This document shows, in pieces, positions 35,444 to 43,430 of a stretch of DNA of 64,000 nt. A program made the position numbers and the translations under genes. The notes under the pieces were generated by a model that saw only the letters and a list, made by a program, of their open reading frames with translations, did no database searches and was not told the DNA's origin. The stretch comes from Nostocoides sp. (lineage in GTDB: Bacteria > Actinomycetota > Actinomycetes > Actinomycetales > Dermatophilaceae), in assembly GCA_016702415.1 (NCBI GenBank), contig JADJEA010000001.1, positions 1,097,001 to 1,161,000 of the forward strand, given 5' to 3'. Each line of letters begins with the position of its first letter. The first letter of the stretch is position 1.

Positions 35444-36493
35444 ATGCGTCCGGTCCTCGTGCGCTCGATGACCCTGGCCGTCGGCGCGGCCCTCCTGGCC
35501 ATGGCCGTTCCGGCGCTGGTCACCCTCCTGGTGTTCGCCATCCGGCAACCCGGGCAACGCTTCATCTTCAACCGGATCAGCGGACCCCAACTCGCGGCCG
35601 GCATCGTCGTCACCTTCGTGATTCTCGGCCTGCTCGCGCTCCGCCTCGGGGTTCTGGTCGCGCGCCGTCAGGCCGAGCGACTGGGTGCCCCACTGACCGA
35701 GTTGGCGACGATGGCCGAGCGGCTCGGTCAGGCCACCGGCACCCTTCGGCCCTTGGAGACCGGGATCGCCGAGGTCGACCGGATCAGCGAGGTCCTCGCG
35801 GCGAGTTCGAACGATATGGCGCGTGCGCTCAGCGCGGAACGGGAGTTCGCCTCCAACGCCAGCCACCAGCTGCGCACCCCGCTGGCGGCGCTCCTGCTGC
35901 GGCTGGAGGAGATCGCCTCGACCGACGACCCGGCGGTGGTCCGCGAGGAGGCGCAGATCGCCATGGCCCAGGTGGACCGGCTCAGTGGGGTCGTCGACGA
36001 TCTCCTCGGCCAGCCGCGCCGTGGCCCGCAGCCGCGGGAAAGCGTCTCCCTCGACTCGGTCATTGCCACCCTCCAGCAGGAGTGGCAGCCGGCATTCGCC
36101 AACGCCCGGCGCAGCATGCGGGTCCTGGGCCAGCGCGGCCTCCACGTCCAGATCGGCCGGGCGGCCCTGGCGCAGATCCTCTCGACCCTCGTGGAGAACT
36201 CGCTCGCCCACGGGCGGGGGACGCTCTCGGTCGAGGCGCGCCGCAGTGGGCCCTCGGTGGTGGTCGAGGTCACCGACCAGGGGGACGGCATACCTCCCGA
36301 CCTGGCACCACGGGTCTTCGAGCGGCGGGTCTCCTCCACCGGAAGCGGCCTCGGGCTGGCCCTGGCGCGCGACCTCGCCGAGCAGAACTACGGGCGGCTG
36401 GAACTGGTCCGCGCCGAGCCGGCGGTGTTCGCGTTGTTCCTCTCGGAAGCCGTCTCGCCCTCGAGGTCCTTGCTGAACACGAACTTGCGATAG
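35444..36493 (+). CDS. sensor histidine kinase
   Basis: A 349-residue membrane kinase. Two helices (TLAVGAALLAMAVPALVTLLVFAI, 10-33, and LAAGIVVTFVILGLLALRLGVLVA, 50-73) enclose only about 16 extracellular residues, so the sensor is probably intramembrane. HAMP-like linker follows, then the H-box EFASNASHQLRTPLAALL with His141, N-box LVENSLAHGRG and G-box DQGDGIPPDL and GSGLGLALARDL. The isoleucine of GDGIPP is an ATA codon created by the GGCATAC word. Its 3' end overlaps the convergent gtrA gene by 106 bases, longer than usual, so its last 30 residues may not be native. Confidence 0.9.
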   Translation: MRPVLVRSMTLAVGAALLAMAVPALVTLLVFAIRQPGQRFIFNRISGPQLAAGIVVTFVILGLLALRLGVLVARRQAERLGAPLTELATMAERLGQATGTLRPLETGIAEVDRISEVLAASSNDMARALSAEREFASNASHQLRTPLAALLLRLEEIASTDDPAVVREEAQIAMAQVDRLSGVVDDLLGQPRRGPQPRESVSLDSVIATLQQEWQPAFANARRSMRVLGQRGLHVQIGRAALAQILSTLVENSLAHGRGTLSVEARRSGPSVVVEVTDQGDGIPPDLAPRVFERRVSSTGSGLGLALARDLAEQNYGRLELVRAEPAVFALFLSEAVSPSRSLLNTNLR

Positions 36494-36912
36494 GCGTAGA
36501 ACCGGAACAGCGTCCCCAGGCCGATCCCGACGATATTGGCGACATTGTCGGCCAGCAGGCTGGTGCGGTCGAGGACGTAGTGCGAGAACGCGATCGCCCC
36601 GGCCCCGATCGCCAACGCGACACCATTGGTCAGGACGAAAAGCGAGAACTCGTGGTGCGGCGCGCGGTTGCGGCGGTGGCGGAAGGTCCACTCCCGGTTG
36701 CCGATCCACGCGACCACGGTGGCGACGCTCGCCGAGACGATCTTCGCCGTGGTCGGTTTGTCGGTCATGACCGTATGCCGCAGGAGGTTCATCACCCCGA
36801 CGTCGACGACGAACGCGATCGCCCCGACGATGCCGAACTTGAGGATCTCGCGCCAGATCGTCGAGATGGCTCCCTGTGCCCAGGCGTTGAGTCGGGAGGG
36901 GGAGGGGGTCAC
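36388..36912 (-). CDS. GtrA-family membrane protein
   Basis: A protein of 174-176 residues with four membrane helices and the GtrA pattern KFGIVGAIAFVVDVGVMNLL and RFYAYRKFVF. GtrA proteins flip or help transfer undecaprenyl-linked sugars; a homologue (Rv3277) sits beside purK in mycobacteria. I favour GTG 36912 (VTPSPSRLN) since a TAGGGT element is 6 bases upstream of it; the ATG at 36918, two codons earlier, directly abuts that element and is part of a GTATGCCG word. About 30 residues extend beyond the family's normal end and overlap the histidine kinase gene. Confidence 0.85.
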   Translation of the reverse strand: MTPSPSRLNAWAQGAISTIWREILKFGIVGAIAFVVDVGVMNLLRHTVMTDKPTTAKIVSASVATVVAWIGNREWTFRHRRNRAPHHEFSLFVLTNGVALAIGAGAIAFSHYVLDRTSLLADNVANIVGIGLGTLFRFYAYRKFVFSKDLEGETASERNNANTAGSARTSSSRP

Positions 36913-36918
36913 CGGCAT

Positions 36919-36924
36919 ACCCTA
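36919..36924 (-). promoter_or_regulatory. -10 element of gtrA
   Basis: Minus-strand TAGGGT; spacing is 6 bases to GTG 36912 and zero to ATG 36918, so it discriminates between the two starts. Confidence 0.4.
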
Positions 36925-36975
36925 ATCGTCCTGTCTGGGAGCTTCCGGCGCCCTGACCGGCCCCGGACGGCCCGG

Positions 36976-36981
36976 TATCCT
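36976..36981 (+). promoter_or_regulatory. -10 element of purK
   Basis: TATCCT, 8 bases before GTG 36990. Confidence 0.4.
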
Positions 36982-36989
36982 CACCGCTC

Positions 36990-38174
36990 GTGGACCGCCC
37001 CGTGGACCGCCCCGCCTCGCCCCGGCCGCTCCGGTCCCCCGGCGGGTTCCCCGTCGTGGGGATCATCGGCGGTGGGCAACTGGCCCGGATGTGCGCGGGA
37101 CCGGCCGCCGAACTCGGCCTGACCCTGGCCGTCCTGGCCGACGCCCATGACGCGTCCGCGGCGCAGGTGGTCCGGTGCGCCCCGGTCGGCGACCACACCG
37201 ACGTCGAGTCGGTGCTGTCGTTTGCCGCCGACTGCGATGTCGTGACCTTCGACCACGAGCACGTCCCGGCGGACGTCCTCGCCGCGCTCGAGGCGGCGGG
37301 AGCCATCCTGCAGCCGGCGCCGGCGGCACTGACCTACGCGCAGGACAAGGTGGCGATGCGGACGCGGGTGGGGGAACTCGGCATACCGTCTCCGCGGTGG
37401 CGGGCCGTGACGAGCGCGGCACAGGTCGCCGACTTCGGTGCGCAGGTCGGGTGGCCGGTGATCGCCAAGGCACCGCGTGGGGGCTACGACGGCAAGGGTG
37501 TCGTGGTCGCGCGATCGCCGGAGGATGCAGCGGCGTTGCTGGCGGCGGGGCCGGTGCTCCTGGAGGAGAAGGTCGTATTCCAGCGCGAACTCGCCGTGCT
37601 GCTCGCGCGCTCCCCGTCCGGGCAGGCCGCGGCGTGGCCGGTCGTCGAGACGGTGCAGGAGGACGGGATCTGCACCGAGGTCATCGCGCCGGCACCCGAT
37701 CTCGATCCGCACCTCGCGGCGCTGGTGACGCACGCCGGGCTGCGGATCGCCGGTGAACTCGGGGTGACCGGGGTACTCGCGGTCGAACTCTTCGACATCG
37801 ACGGGGAGCACTTCGTTGTCAACGAGTTGGCGATGCGGCCCCACAACAGTGGCCACTGGAGCATGGACGGCGCGGTGACCGGACAGTTCGAACAGCACTT
37901 GCGGGCCGTCCTCGACCTGCCGCTGGGATCGCCCCGGCCTTCCGCCCCGGTCACGGTGATGGCCAATATCCTCGGTGGGGAGCACGAGGAGGTGTACTCG
38001 GCATACCGTCATGTCATGGCACGCGACCCGGAGGTCAAGGTGCACCTCTACGGCAAGGGGGTGCGGCCGGGGCGCAAGATCGGGCACGTCAACGTCAGCG
38101 GCGACGATCCGGTCGCGCTGTCGGCGCGCGCGCGGCATGCCGCGGACTTCATCAGGGGAGTGATCGACGAATGA
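36990..38174 (+). CDS. purK: N5-carboxyaminoimidazole ribonucleotide synthase
   Basis: ATP-grasp enzyme that converts AIR, bicarbonate and ATP to N5-CAIR in purine synthesis. The 394-residue protein has the N-terminal GIIGGGQLARM loop, the ATP-binding lysines in VIAKAPRGGYDGKGVVV, LLEEKVVFQRELAVLLAR, and the catalytic AMRPHNSGHWSMDGAVTGQFEQHLRAVLDLPLG. The GTG at 36990 follows TATCCT. The product of this enzyme is the substrate of PurE, whose gene overlaps by 4 bases. Convergent and divergent neighbours (gtrA upstream, acyl-CoA dehydrogenase downstream) follow the mycobacterial order. Confidence 0.94.
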   Translation: MDRPVDRPASPRPLRSPGGFPVVGIIGGGQLARMCAGPAAELGLTLAVLADAHDASAAQVVRCAPVGDHTDVESVLSFAADCDVVTFDHEHVPADVLAALEAAGAILQPAPAALTYAQDKVAMRTRVGELGIPSPRWRAVTSAAQVADFGAQVGWPVIAKAPRGGYDGKGVVVARSPEDAAALLAAGPVLLEEKVVFQRELAVLLARSPSGQAAAWPVVETVQEDGICTEVIAPAPDLDPHLAALVTHAGLRIAGELGVTGVLAVELFDIDGEHFVVNELAMRPHNSGHWSMDGAVTGQFEQHLRAVLDLPLGSPRPSAPVTVMANILGGEHEEVYSAYRHVMARDPEVKVHLYGKGVRPGRKIGHVNVSGDDPVALSARARHAADFIRGVIDE

Positions 38175-38716
38175 GCCGACCGATCGTCGGGGTCGTCATG
38201 GGCAGCGATAGCGACTGGCCGGTCTTGGAGGCTGCGGCGATCGCGTTGGGGGAGTTCGGGATTCCGTATGAGGCGGACGTCGTCTCGGCGCATCGGATGC
38301 CGGAGGACATGATCCGCTACGGCCGGGAGGCCGCGGGCAGGGGCTTGCGGGTGCTCATCGCCGGGGCCGGTGGAGCGGCTCACCTGCCGGGCATGCTCGC
38401 CTCGGTCACGCCGCTGCCGGTGATCGGGGTGCCGGTGCCGCTGCGCTATCTCGACGGCATGGACTCCCTGCTCTCGATCGTCCAGATGCCGGCCGGGGTT
38501 CCGGTGGCCACCGTCTCGATCGGCGGTGCCCGCAATGCCGGGCTCCTCGCGGCCCGGATCCTCGCCAGCGGCACCGACGCCGACGCCGCGCGGGTGCGGG
38601 ACGCGATGGTGAGATTCCAGGCGGAGTTGCGGGACACGGCATACGCCAAGGGGGCGGCGCTGCGGGCGCGGGCGGCAGAGGAGACCGACGGGCCGCCGGC
38701 GGGACGGCCGGGATGA
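38171..38716 (+). CDS. purE: N5-carboxyaminoimidazole ribonucleotide mutase
   Basis: A 181-residue class I PurE that isomerises N5-CAIR to CAIR. Motifs: VGVVMGSDSDWPVLE, the catalytic histidine in VVSAHRMPEDM, and VLIAGAGGAAHLPGMLAS, then GIPVP-type GVPVPLRYLDGMDSLLSIVQMPAGVPVATVSIGGARNAGLLAARIL. ATG 38171 overlaps the purK stop by 4 bases (ATGA), so the two enzymes are translationally coupled. The last 20 residues are Ala/Gly-rich and not conserved. Confidence 0.94.
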   Translation: MSRPIVGVVMGSDSDWPVLEAAAIALGEFGIPYEADVVSAHRMPEDMIRYGREAAGRGLRVLIAGAGGAAHLPGMLASVTPLPVIGVPVPLRYLDGMDSLLSIVQMPAGVPVATVSIGGARNAGLLAARILASGTDADAARVRDAMVRFQAELRDTAYAKGAALRARAAEETDGPPAGRPG

Positions 38717-38751
38717 GGGGCCAGCCTGCAGCGGACTGATCCGGCGACGGG

Positions 38752-39198
38752 TTATCCGCCGGGGGCGACCTTGGGGAACTCGATCCGGGGGCAGGTGTCC
38801 ATGACGACACCGATCCCGGCCTTGCGGGCCCGCTGGGCCGCGGCCTGGTCGACGACGCCTTTCTGCATCCAGATGGCGTCGATGTCGAGCCGCTCCTTGT
38901 TGGTGATCGCCTCGTCGACGACCGCCCCGACGAGCGCGGAGTTGACGAAACACTCGACGACCTTGAGGTCGGTGCCATCGGGCAGGTCGCTCAGTCTCGG
39001 ATAGCCCTTCTGCCCGTGCACGGTCTCGGCGCTGGGGTGGATCGGGATGATGACCTTGCCGTGCTCGTGCATGAGCCAGCGGGAGACCCGCCAGGCGTCC
39101 CGCTCGCGGTTCGCGGACAGGCCGACCACGGCCCAGATCCCGGGGTCGAAGAGGAGTTTCCGGATCAGGCCGGGGTCGTTCTGGTGCGTCATCGACAT
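38752..39198 (-). CDS. CoA-binding domain protein (YccU/DUF-like)
   Basis: A 148-residue Rossmann-fold CoA-binding protein. The sequence LLFDPGIWAVVGLSANRERDAWRVSRWLMHEHGKVIIPIHPSAETVHGQKGYPRLSDLPDGTDLKVVECFVNS and IWMQKGVVDQAAAQRARKAGIGVVMDTCPRIE match the small stand-alone CoA_binding_2 proteins (E. coli YccU type). These are conserved but of unknown role; the cysteine in MDTCPRIE is typical. ATG 39192 (MTHQND) is an alternative start. It converges on purE. Confidence 0.85.
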   Translation of the reverse strand: MSMTHQNDPGLIRKLLFDPGIWAVVGLSANRERDAWRVSRWLMHEHGKVIIPIHPSAETVHGQKGYPRLSDLPDGTDLKVVECFVNSALVGAVVDEAITNKERLDIDAIWMQKGVVDQAAAQRARKAGIGVVMDTCPRIEFPKVAPGG

Positions 39199-39298
39199 CC
39201 GCTCAGTGTGGCACTCGGCGGGCAGCGGTGGCGGGGCCGGAGGGCGCGTCGCTCGGTTGCTCTCAGTGCCGGCTCGCGTCGGCCGGCCCGAGTCCGGG

Positions 39299-39360
39299 GC
39301 GATTCCGGTTCAGTGCGATTCCGGTTCAGTGCGATTCGGGTCAGTGCGATTCGGGTCAGT
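39299..39360. repeat. tandem repeat covering the stop codon of the UDP-sugar dehydrogenase gene
   Basis: GCGATTCCGGTTCAGT twice (39299-39330), then GCGATTCGGGTCAGT twice (39331-39360). The dehydrogenase stop (minus strand, 39356-39358) lies in the last unit. The rest of the 157-base spacer 39199-39355 shows nothing I can name. Confidence 0.85.
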
Positions 39361-40540
39361 CCGAGCCGAAGAGATCCCGCGTGTAGACCTTGCCCGCGAC
39401 CTCGGCCAGTTCCGGGGCGCGGCGGTTGGCGATGATGAGGTCGCACCGCCGGGTGAAGTCGGCGAAGTCGGCGACGACCTCGGAGCCGTAGAACCGGTCG
39501 GCCTCGAGCTCGGGCTCGTAGACCAGCACGGTGATCCCCTTGGCCTTGATCCGCTTCATGATCCCCTGGACGCTGGAGGAGCGGAAATTGTCGGAGCCGG
39601 CCTTCATGATGAGGCGATAGATGCCGACGACCTGGGGGCCGCGGGCGACGATGTCGGCGGCGACGAAGTCCTTGCGCGTGGTGTTGGCGTCGACGATCGC
39701 CGAGATGAGGGTCTGCGGCACGTCGCGGTAGTTGGCGAGGAGTTGCTTGGTGTCCTTGGGGAGGCAGTAGCCGCCGTACCCGAACGACGGGTTGTTGTAA
39801 TGCGCGCCGATCCGCGGGTCCAGGCCGACGCCATCGATGATCTGGCGGGTGTCGAGTCCATGGGTCGAGGCGAAGGTGTCGAGTTCGTTGAAGTAGGCGA
39901 CGCGCATGGCCAAATAGGTGTTGGCGAAGAGCTTGATCGCCTCGGCCTCTGTGGAGCCGGTCAGCAGGACCGGGGTGGCCGGTTCCTCGCTCGCCTCGAG
40001 CAGGAGATCGGCGAACCGCCGACCGCGGTCGCTGACCTCCCCGACGACGATCCGCGACGGGTGGAGGTTGTCCTGGAGCGCCCGCCCCTCGCGGAGGAAC
40101 TCGGGCGAGAAGAGAAGGTTGTCGGTGCCCATCCGCGCGCGCGTGGCCGCGGTGAATCCGACCGGGATGGTCGACTTGACGACCATGACCGCCCGGGGGT
40201 TGATGCGCATGACGTCCCGGATGACCGACTCCACCGACCGGGTGTCGAAGTAGTTCGTCACCTCGTCGTAGTTCGTCGGAGTGGCGATGATGACGAACTC
40301 GGCATCGGCATACGCCTCCTCAGGGGAGGTCGTGAAGGTGATGTCGAGACGCTCCTCGAGGAGGAATCGGTCGATGTCGGGGTCGGCGATGGGGCTCTGT
40401 CCGGCCTGCAGCAGGGCGATCTTGGCCGCATCGATGTCGTGGGCGACGACCCGGTTGTGGCGGGCCAGCAGGACCGCGAGGGACAGGCCGACATACGAGG
40501 TCCCGACGACGGCAACGCGCGCGGGGGCAGAGGGTGGCAC
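39356..40540 (-). CDS. UDP-glucose/GDP-mannose-type sugar-nucleotide 6-dehydrogenase
   Basis: A 394-residue NAD-dependent sugar-nucleotide dehydrogenase that oxidises C6 to the uronic acid in two steps. Motifs: RVAVVGTSYVGLSLAVLLA (dinucleotide fold), VVKSTIPVGFTA, FSPEFLREGRALQDNLHPSRIVVG, EAIKLFANTYLAMRVAYFNELDTF with the catalytic lysine, and FGYGGYCLPKDTKQLL with the thiohemiacetal cysteine. I chose GTG 40540 because a TAGACT element is 8 bases upstream; the longer ATG 40585 would overlap the start codon of the divergent gene. Product likely feeds surface glycans. UDP-glucose as substrate is probable but not proven. Confidence 0.88.
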   Translation of the reverse strand: MPPSAPARVAVVGTSYVGLSLAVLLARHNRVVAHDIDAAKIALLQAGQSPIADPDIDRFLLEERLDITFTTSPEEAYADAEFVIIATPTNYDEVTNYFDTRSVESVIRDVMRINPRAVMVVKSTIPVGFTAATRARMGTDNLLFSPEFLREGRALQDNLHPSRIVVGEVSDRGRRFADLLLEASEEPATPVLLTGSTEAEAIKLFANTYLAMRVAYFNELDTFASTHGLDTRQIIDGVGLDPRIGAHYNNPSFGYGGYCLPKDTKQLLANYRDVPQTLISAIVDANTTRKDFVAADIVARGPQVVGIYRLIMKAGSDNFRSSSVQGIMKRIKAKGITVLVYEPELEADRFYGSEVVADFADFTRRCDLIIANRRAPELAEVAGKVYTRDLFGSD

Positions 40541-40548
40541 GACCGGCA

Positions 40549-40554
40549 AGTCTA
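40549..40554 (-). promoter_or_regulatory. -10 element of the sugar-nucleotide dehydrogenase gene
   Basis: Minus-strand TAGACT, 8 bases before GTG 40540. Confidence 0.4.
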
Positions 40555-40571
40555 CGGGGCGCGGAGCGGGG

Positions 40572-40577
40572 TAGCGT
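40572..40577 (+). promoter_or_regulatory. -10 element of the LLM oxidoreductase gene
   Basis: TAGCGT, 6 bases before ATG 40584. With the divergent element at 40549-40554 it fills the short intergenic spacer. Confidence 0.45.
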
Positions 40578-40583
40578 CTGGCC

Positions 40584-41651
40584 ATGAGGTTCGGCATCTT
40601 CGTCCCGCAGGGCTGGCGCATGGATCTGGCCGGCATCGATCCCGCGCAGCACTGGGGGGTGATGGCCGGGCTGGCTCGCCGCTTCGACGGCATCCACGAC
40701 TGGGAGTCGATCTGGGTCTACGACCACTTCCACACGGTGCCGATCCCGACCGAGGACGCCACCCACGAGGCGTGGACCTTGATGGCGGCGTTTGCCGGGG
40801 TCACCGGCCGGGTCCGGCTCGGGCAGATGTGCACGTGCATGGCCTATCGCAACCCGGCTTATCTGGCGAAGGTCGCCGCCACCGTCGATATCGTCTCCGA
40901 GGGCCGCGTCGAGATGGGGATCGGCGCGGGGTGGTACGAACACGAGTGGCGCGCCTATGGCTACGGCTTCCCGTCGGCCGGCGAGCGGCTCGCCCGGCTG
41001 CGGGAGGGCGTCGAGATCTTCCGCCAGGCGTGGACGACCGGCACGGCGACGTATGCCGGGACCCACTACCAGGCCGACGGTGCCCGCTGTTATCCCCGCC
41101 CCCTCCAAGGGACGAGCGCGCCGGGGTCGGCGCGCAACGGCATACCGATGTGGATTGCCGGTGGCGGGGAGAAGAAGACCCTACGGATCGCGGCCGAGTA
41201 TGCCGACTACACCAATTTCGACGGTTCCCCCGAGGGGTTCGCGGCCAAGTCGGCTGTCCTGCGTGGGCACTGCGCCGACGTCGGTCGCGACTTCGGCGAG
41301 ATCACCCGGTCGGCGAACTACAACGTCGTCATCGGCGAGACCGAGAAGGAGGTCGCCGATCGCTTGGCGTGGATGGAGGACCACTTCCTCAAGGCCGGCA
41401 TTCCCCAGGCGGTCATCGACGGGCAATTGCCGGGCATCAAGAATGGGCCCGCGGTCGGCACGCCCGAGCAGATCGTCGACCATTTGTCGGCATTGGAGGC
41501 GGCGGGGATGACGTACGCGATCACGTACTTCGCCGAAGCGGCATACGACCTGTCGGGGATTGAACTCTTCGAACGGGAGGTCATTCCCGCGCTTGTCGAC
41601 GCCCGTCCGCAGGGGCATCACCACCGTTGGCATCTGCCTGGTCGGCACTGA
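40584..41651 (+). CDS. LLM-class F420-dependent oxidoreductase
   Basis: A 355-residue luciferase-like TIM-barrel oxidoreductase. MRFGIFVPQGWRMDL, WVYDHFHTVPIPTEDATHEAWTLMAAFAGVTGRVRLGQMC and GRVEMGIGAGWYEHEWRAYGYGFPSAGERLARLREGVEI are the typical F420-binding LLM pattern (TIGR03560-like). Genes for F420 synthesis (fbiA, fbiB) lie 18 kb downstream, so the cofactor is available in this organism. ATG 40584 has TAGCGT 6 bases upstream. The substrate is not predictable. Confidence 0.87.
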   Translation: MRFGIFVPQGWRMDLAGIDPAQHWGVMAGLARRFDGIHDWESIWVYDHFHTVPIPTEDATHEAWTLMAAFAGVTGRVRLGQMCTCMAYRNPAYLAKVAATVDIVSEGRVEMGIGAGWYEHEWRAYGYGFPSAGERLARLREGVEIFRQAWTTGTATYAGTHYQADGARCYPRPLQGTSAPGSARNGIPMWIAGGGEKKTLRIAAEYADYTNFDGSPEGFAAKSAVLRGHCADVGRDFGEITRSANYNVVIGETEKEVADRLAWMEDHFLKAGIPQAVIDGQLPGIKNGPAVGTPEQIVDHLSALEAAGMTYAITYFAEAAYDLSGIELFEREVIPALVDARPQGHHHRWHLPGRH

Positions 41652-41782
41652 TTCCGGCGGCCCTGATGTGGGGCGTGAACCGCTGTCGGTGAGCGCGATC
41701 GGAGCCTGTCGGGCGCCTGAATTGATCTGTGTTCGCTCGCTCAGAAGTGCGCGACGATGATGCTCGCGGCGGCGGTGGGTGT

Positions 41783-41811
41783 TTGACACCACATTGGTCG
41801 GTGCTCATACT
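41783..41811 (+). promoter_or_regulatory. canonical TTGACA promoter upstream of the secreted glycoside hydrolase
   Basis: TTGACA (41783-41788), 17-base spacer, CATACT (41806-41811). This is unlike the TANNNT-only promoters of most neighbours and resembles an acquired or separately regulated promoter. Confidence 0.6.
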
Positions 41812-41837
41812 GCTAGGAGCGTTTCCGGGCGCAGCCC

Positions 41838-43256
41838 GTGCGCGAGTCCAGGTCCCGGCGCCCTCGAGCCGCGACCGCCACGCCGGAAGGTCCCCCCGTT
41901 TTGTCCGGTTCCGAATTGCGTGACGGCCTATTTCGGCCCCCGTCGATCGACCCGCCTGTGGGTGGTCCCCGCTTGAGGGGCGTGAGCCGTCGCAGCGCCC
42001 TGTCCGCGGTGTCCGCGCTCGCCGTCCCGACGCTGTCCGGTCACGTCCCGTCGATCGAACTCGGCCGCCCTTATGTGTCCGCGGGACGCTCCCTGGCGGG
42101 CTTGACGGGGATGGTCGGCGCCTATGTCATCACCTCGACGGCGAAGGGGGCGTATGGCGATCGCCCGCAGGTATTGCGTGCCCTCAAGGAGATCGGCGCC
42201 ACCTGGATCCGTTCGCGCATCCACACCGGGAACACCGGCCAGGTGACGTGGATCAACCAAATCGGCGCGAGCGGGATCAAAGTCAATGCGCTCATCGACA
42301 CCCCCGACGGCCGGGACACTCCCGAGCAGTTGGTCGCTGTGGTCGCCTCGTCCTTGCGCAGCGCCATCCTCAGCATCGAGGGCCCGAACGAGTGGAATCT
42401 GCAGGGCGGCAGCAATTGGGTCCCCGAGCTGGTCGCCCATCAGACCCGTCTCTGGAATGCGGCCAAGTCAAATGCGGTGACAAGGGCGATTCCGATCGTC
42501 GGACCGTCGTTGGCGTTCAACGAGGGATTCGCGGAGCTGGGGAATCGGTCCGCCATCATGGATTGGGGCAATATTCACCTCTATCCGAACGGATTCGTGC
42601 CGTCGACCAAGATGGACAAGGCCCTCCCGGGTGAGCGGATCGTCTGCGGGAGCAAGCCGATCATCGTCACCGAGACGGGCTGGCATAATGCCAGCAATTC
42701 CCACACAACGCAGTACTACACGCCCGAGGACGTCGCCGGCCTCTATGCTCCCCGGCTCCTGCTGGAGTATTTCATCCGCGATGTGTCACGGGTCGCGTTC
42801 TACGAACTCATCGATGAGCCCGGGGCGCGCAACCCGGCCGAGGCGAACTTCGGCCTCGTCCGGGCGGACTTCTCGCGGAAGCCCGTTTTCACGTCGCTGG
42901 CGAACTTGCACACGATCCTGACCCGCAGCTACCGCACATCGGGTGCCGCGGGGAGACGGGTGCAGTTCACCTTCCGCAGAGCCACCTCCGACCTCCGGTC
43001 GGCCTTGGTCGATCGCGGAGACGGCCGGTTGCTGCTCTTCCTGTGGCGCAGCGAGGCGTCGGTCTATGACCCCAAGACGCGCACCCGGCTGACGCCGACG
43101 CCTGCTCCGGTGAGTGTCGATTGGGGTGGGGTGATGCACCGTATCTCCCGATTCGAACCCGCGCGGTCGGCGAACGCTCTCGAGACGCAGTTGACTGCCG
43201 TGTCGAAGCTGACGCTCGGAGCGGAACTGCAGATCTTGGAGATCGCCCCCGCCTGA
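41838..43256 (+). CDS. secreted clan GH-A glycoside hydrolase-like protein
   Basis: Up to 472 residues. The core is a TIM barrel of clan GH-A type: VLRALKEIGATWIRSRIH, the acid/base motif SIEGPNEWN (Asn-Glu), the strand NIHLYPNGF and the nucleophile motif IIVTETGWHN, followed by a C-terminal beta domain (GRRVQFTFRRATSDLRSALVDRGDGRLLLFLWRS). A twin-arginine-like signal, SRRSALSAVSALAVPTL, occurs 48 codons into the frame, so the real start may be GTG 41982 rather than GTG 41838. The substrate is unknown. The gene has its own TTGACA promoter, lacks the GTATGCCG word and has more A/T-ending codons than its neighbours, which suggests acquisition. Confidence 0.7.
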   Translation: MRESRSRRPRAATATPEGPPVLSGSELRDGLFRPPSIDPPVGGPRLRGVSRRSALSAVSALAVPTLSGHVPSIELGRPYVSAGRSLAGLTGMVGAYVITSTAKGAYGDRPQVLRALKEIGATWIRSRIHTGNTGQVTWINQIGASGIKVNALIDTPDGRDTPEQLVAVVASSLRSAILSIEGPNEWNLQGGSNWVPELVAHQTRLWNAAKSNAVTRAIPIVGPSLAFNEGFAELGNRSAIMDWGNIHLYPNGFVPSTKMDKALPGERIVCGSKPIIVTETGWHNASNSHTTQYYTPEDVAGLYAPRLLLEYFIRDVSRVAFYELIDEPGARNPAEANFGLVRADFSRKPVFTSLANLHTILTRSYRTSGAAGRRVQFTFRRATSDLRSALVDRGDGRLLLFLWRSEASVYDPKTRTRLTPTPAPVSVDWGGVMHRISRFEPARSANALETQLTAVSKLTLGAELQILEIAPA

Positions 43257-43386
43257 CCGCCTGGGGGTGGGCCCTCTTGCGTGGTCTCGTCCGCCGCGCC
43301 TCGTCGTCTGCGAGAGGGTCGTGTCGGATGTCGTCGCCACCGGGTGATGGTGGTTTGCGTAGCCCGCGTCACATCGCCGGTCGGGT

Positions 43387-43397
43387 CACATCATGTG
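43387..43397 (+). promoter_or_regulatory. small palindrome in the acyl-CoA dehydrogenase promoter
   Basis: CACAT-C-ATGTG, placed about where the -35 element of the gene would be. A repressor site is possible but unproven. Confidence 0.25.
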
Positions 43398-43418
43398 GGT
43401 CGACGGCTTGGTCCGCAC

Positions 43419-43424
43419 TAGCCT
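43419..43424 (+). promoter_or_regulatory. -10 element of the acyl-CoA dehydrogenase gene
   Basis: TAGCCT, 6 bases before ATG 43431; the GTG at 43425 abuts it and is therefore a less likely start. Confidence 0.45.
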
Positions 43425-43430
43425 GTGGGG

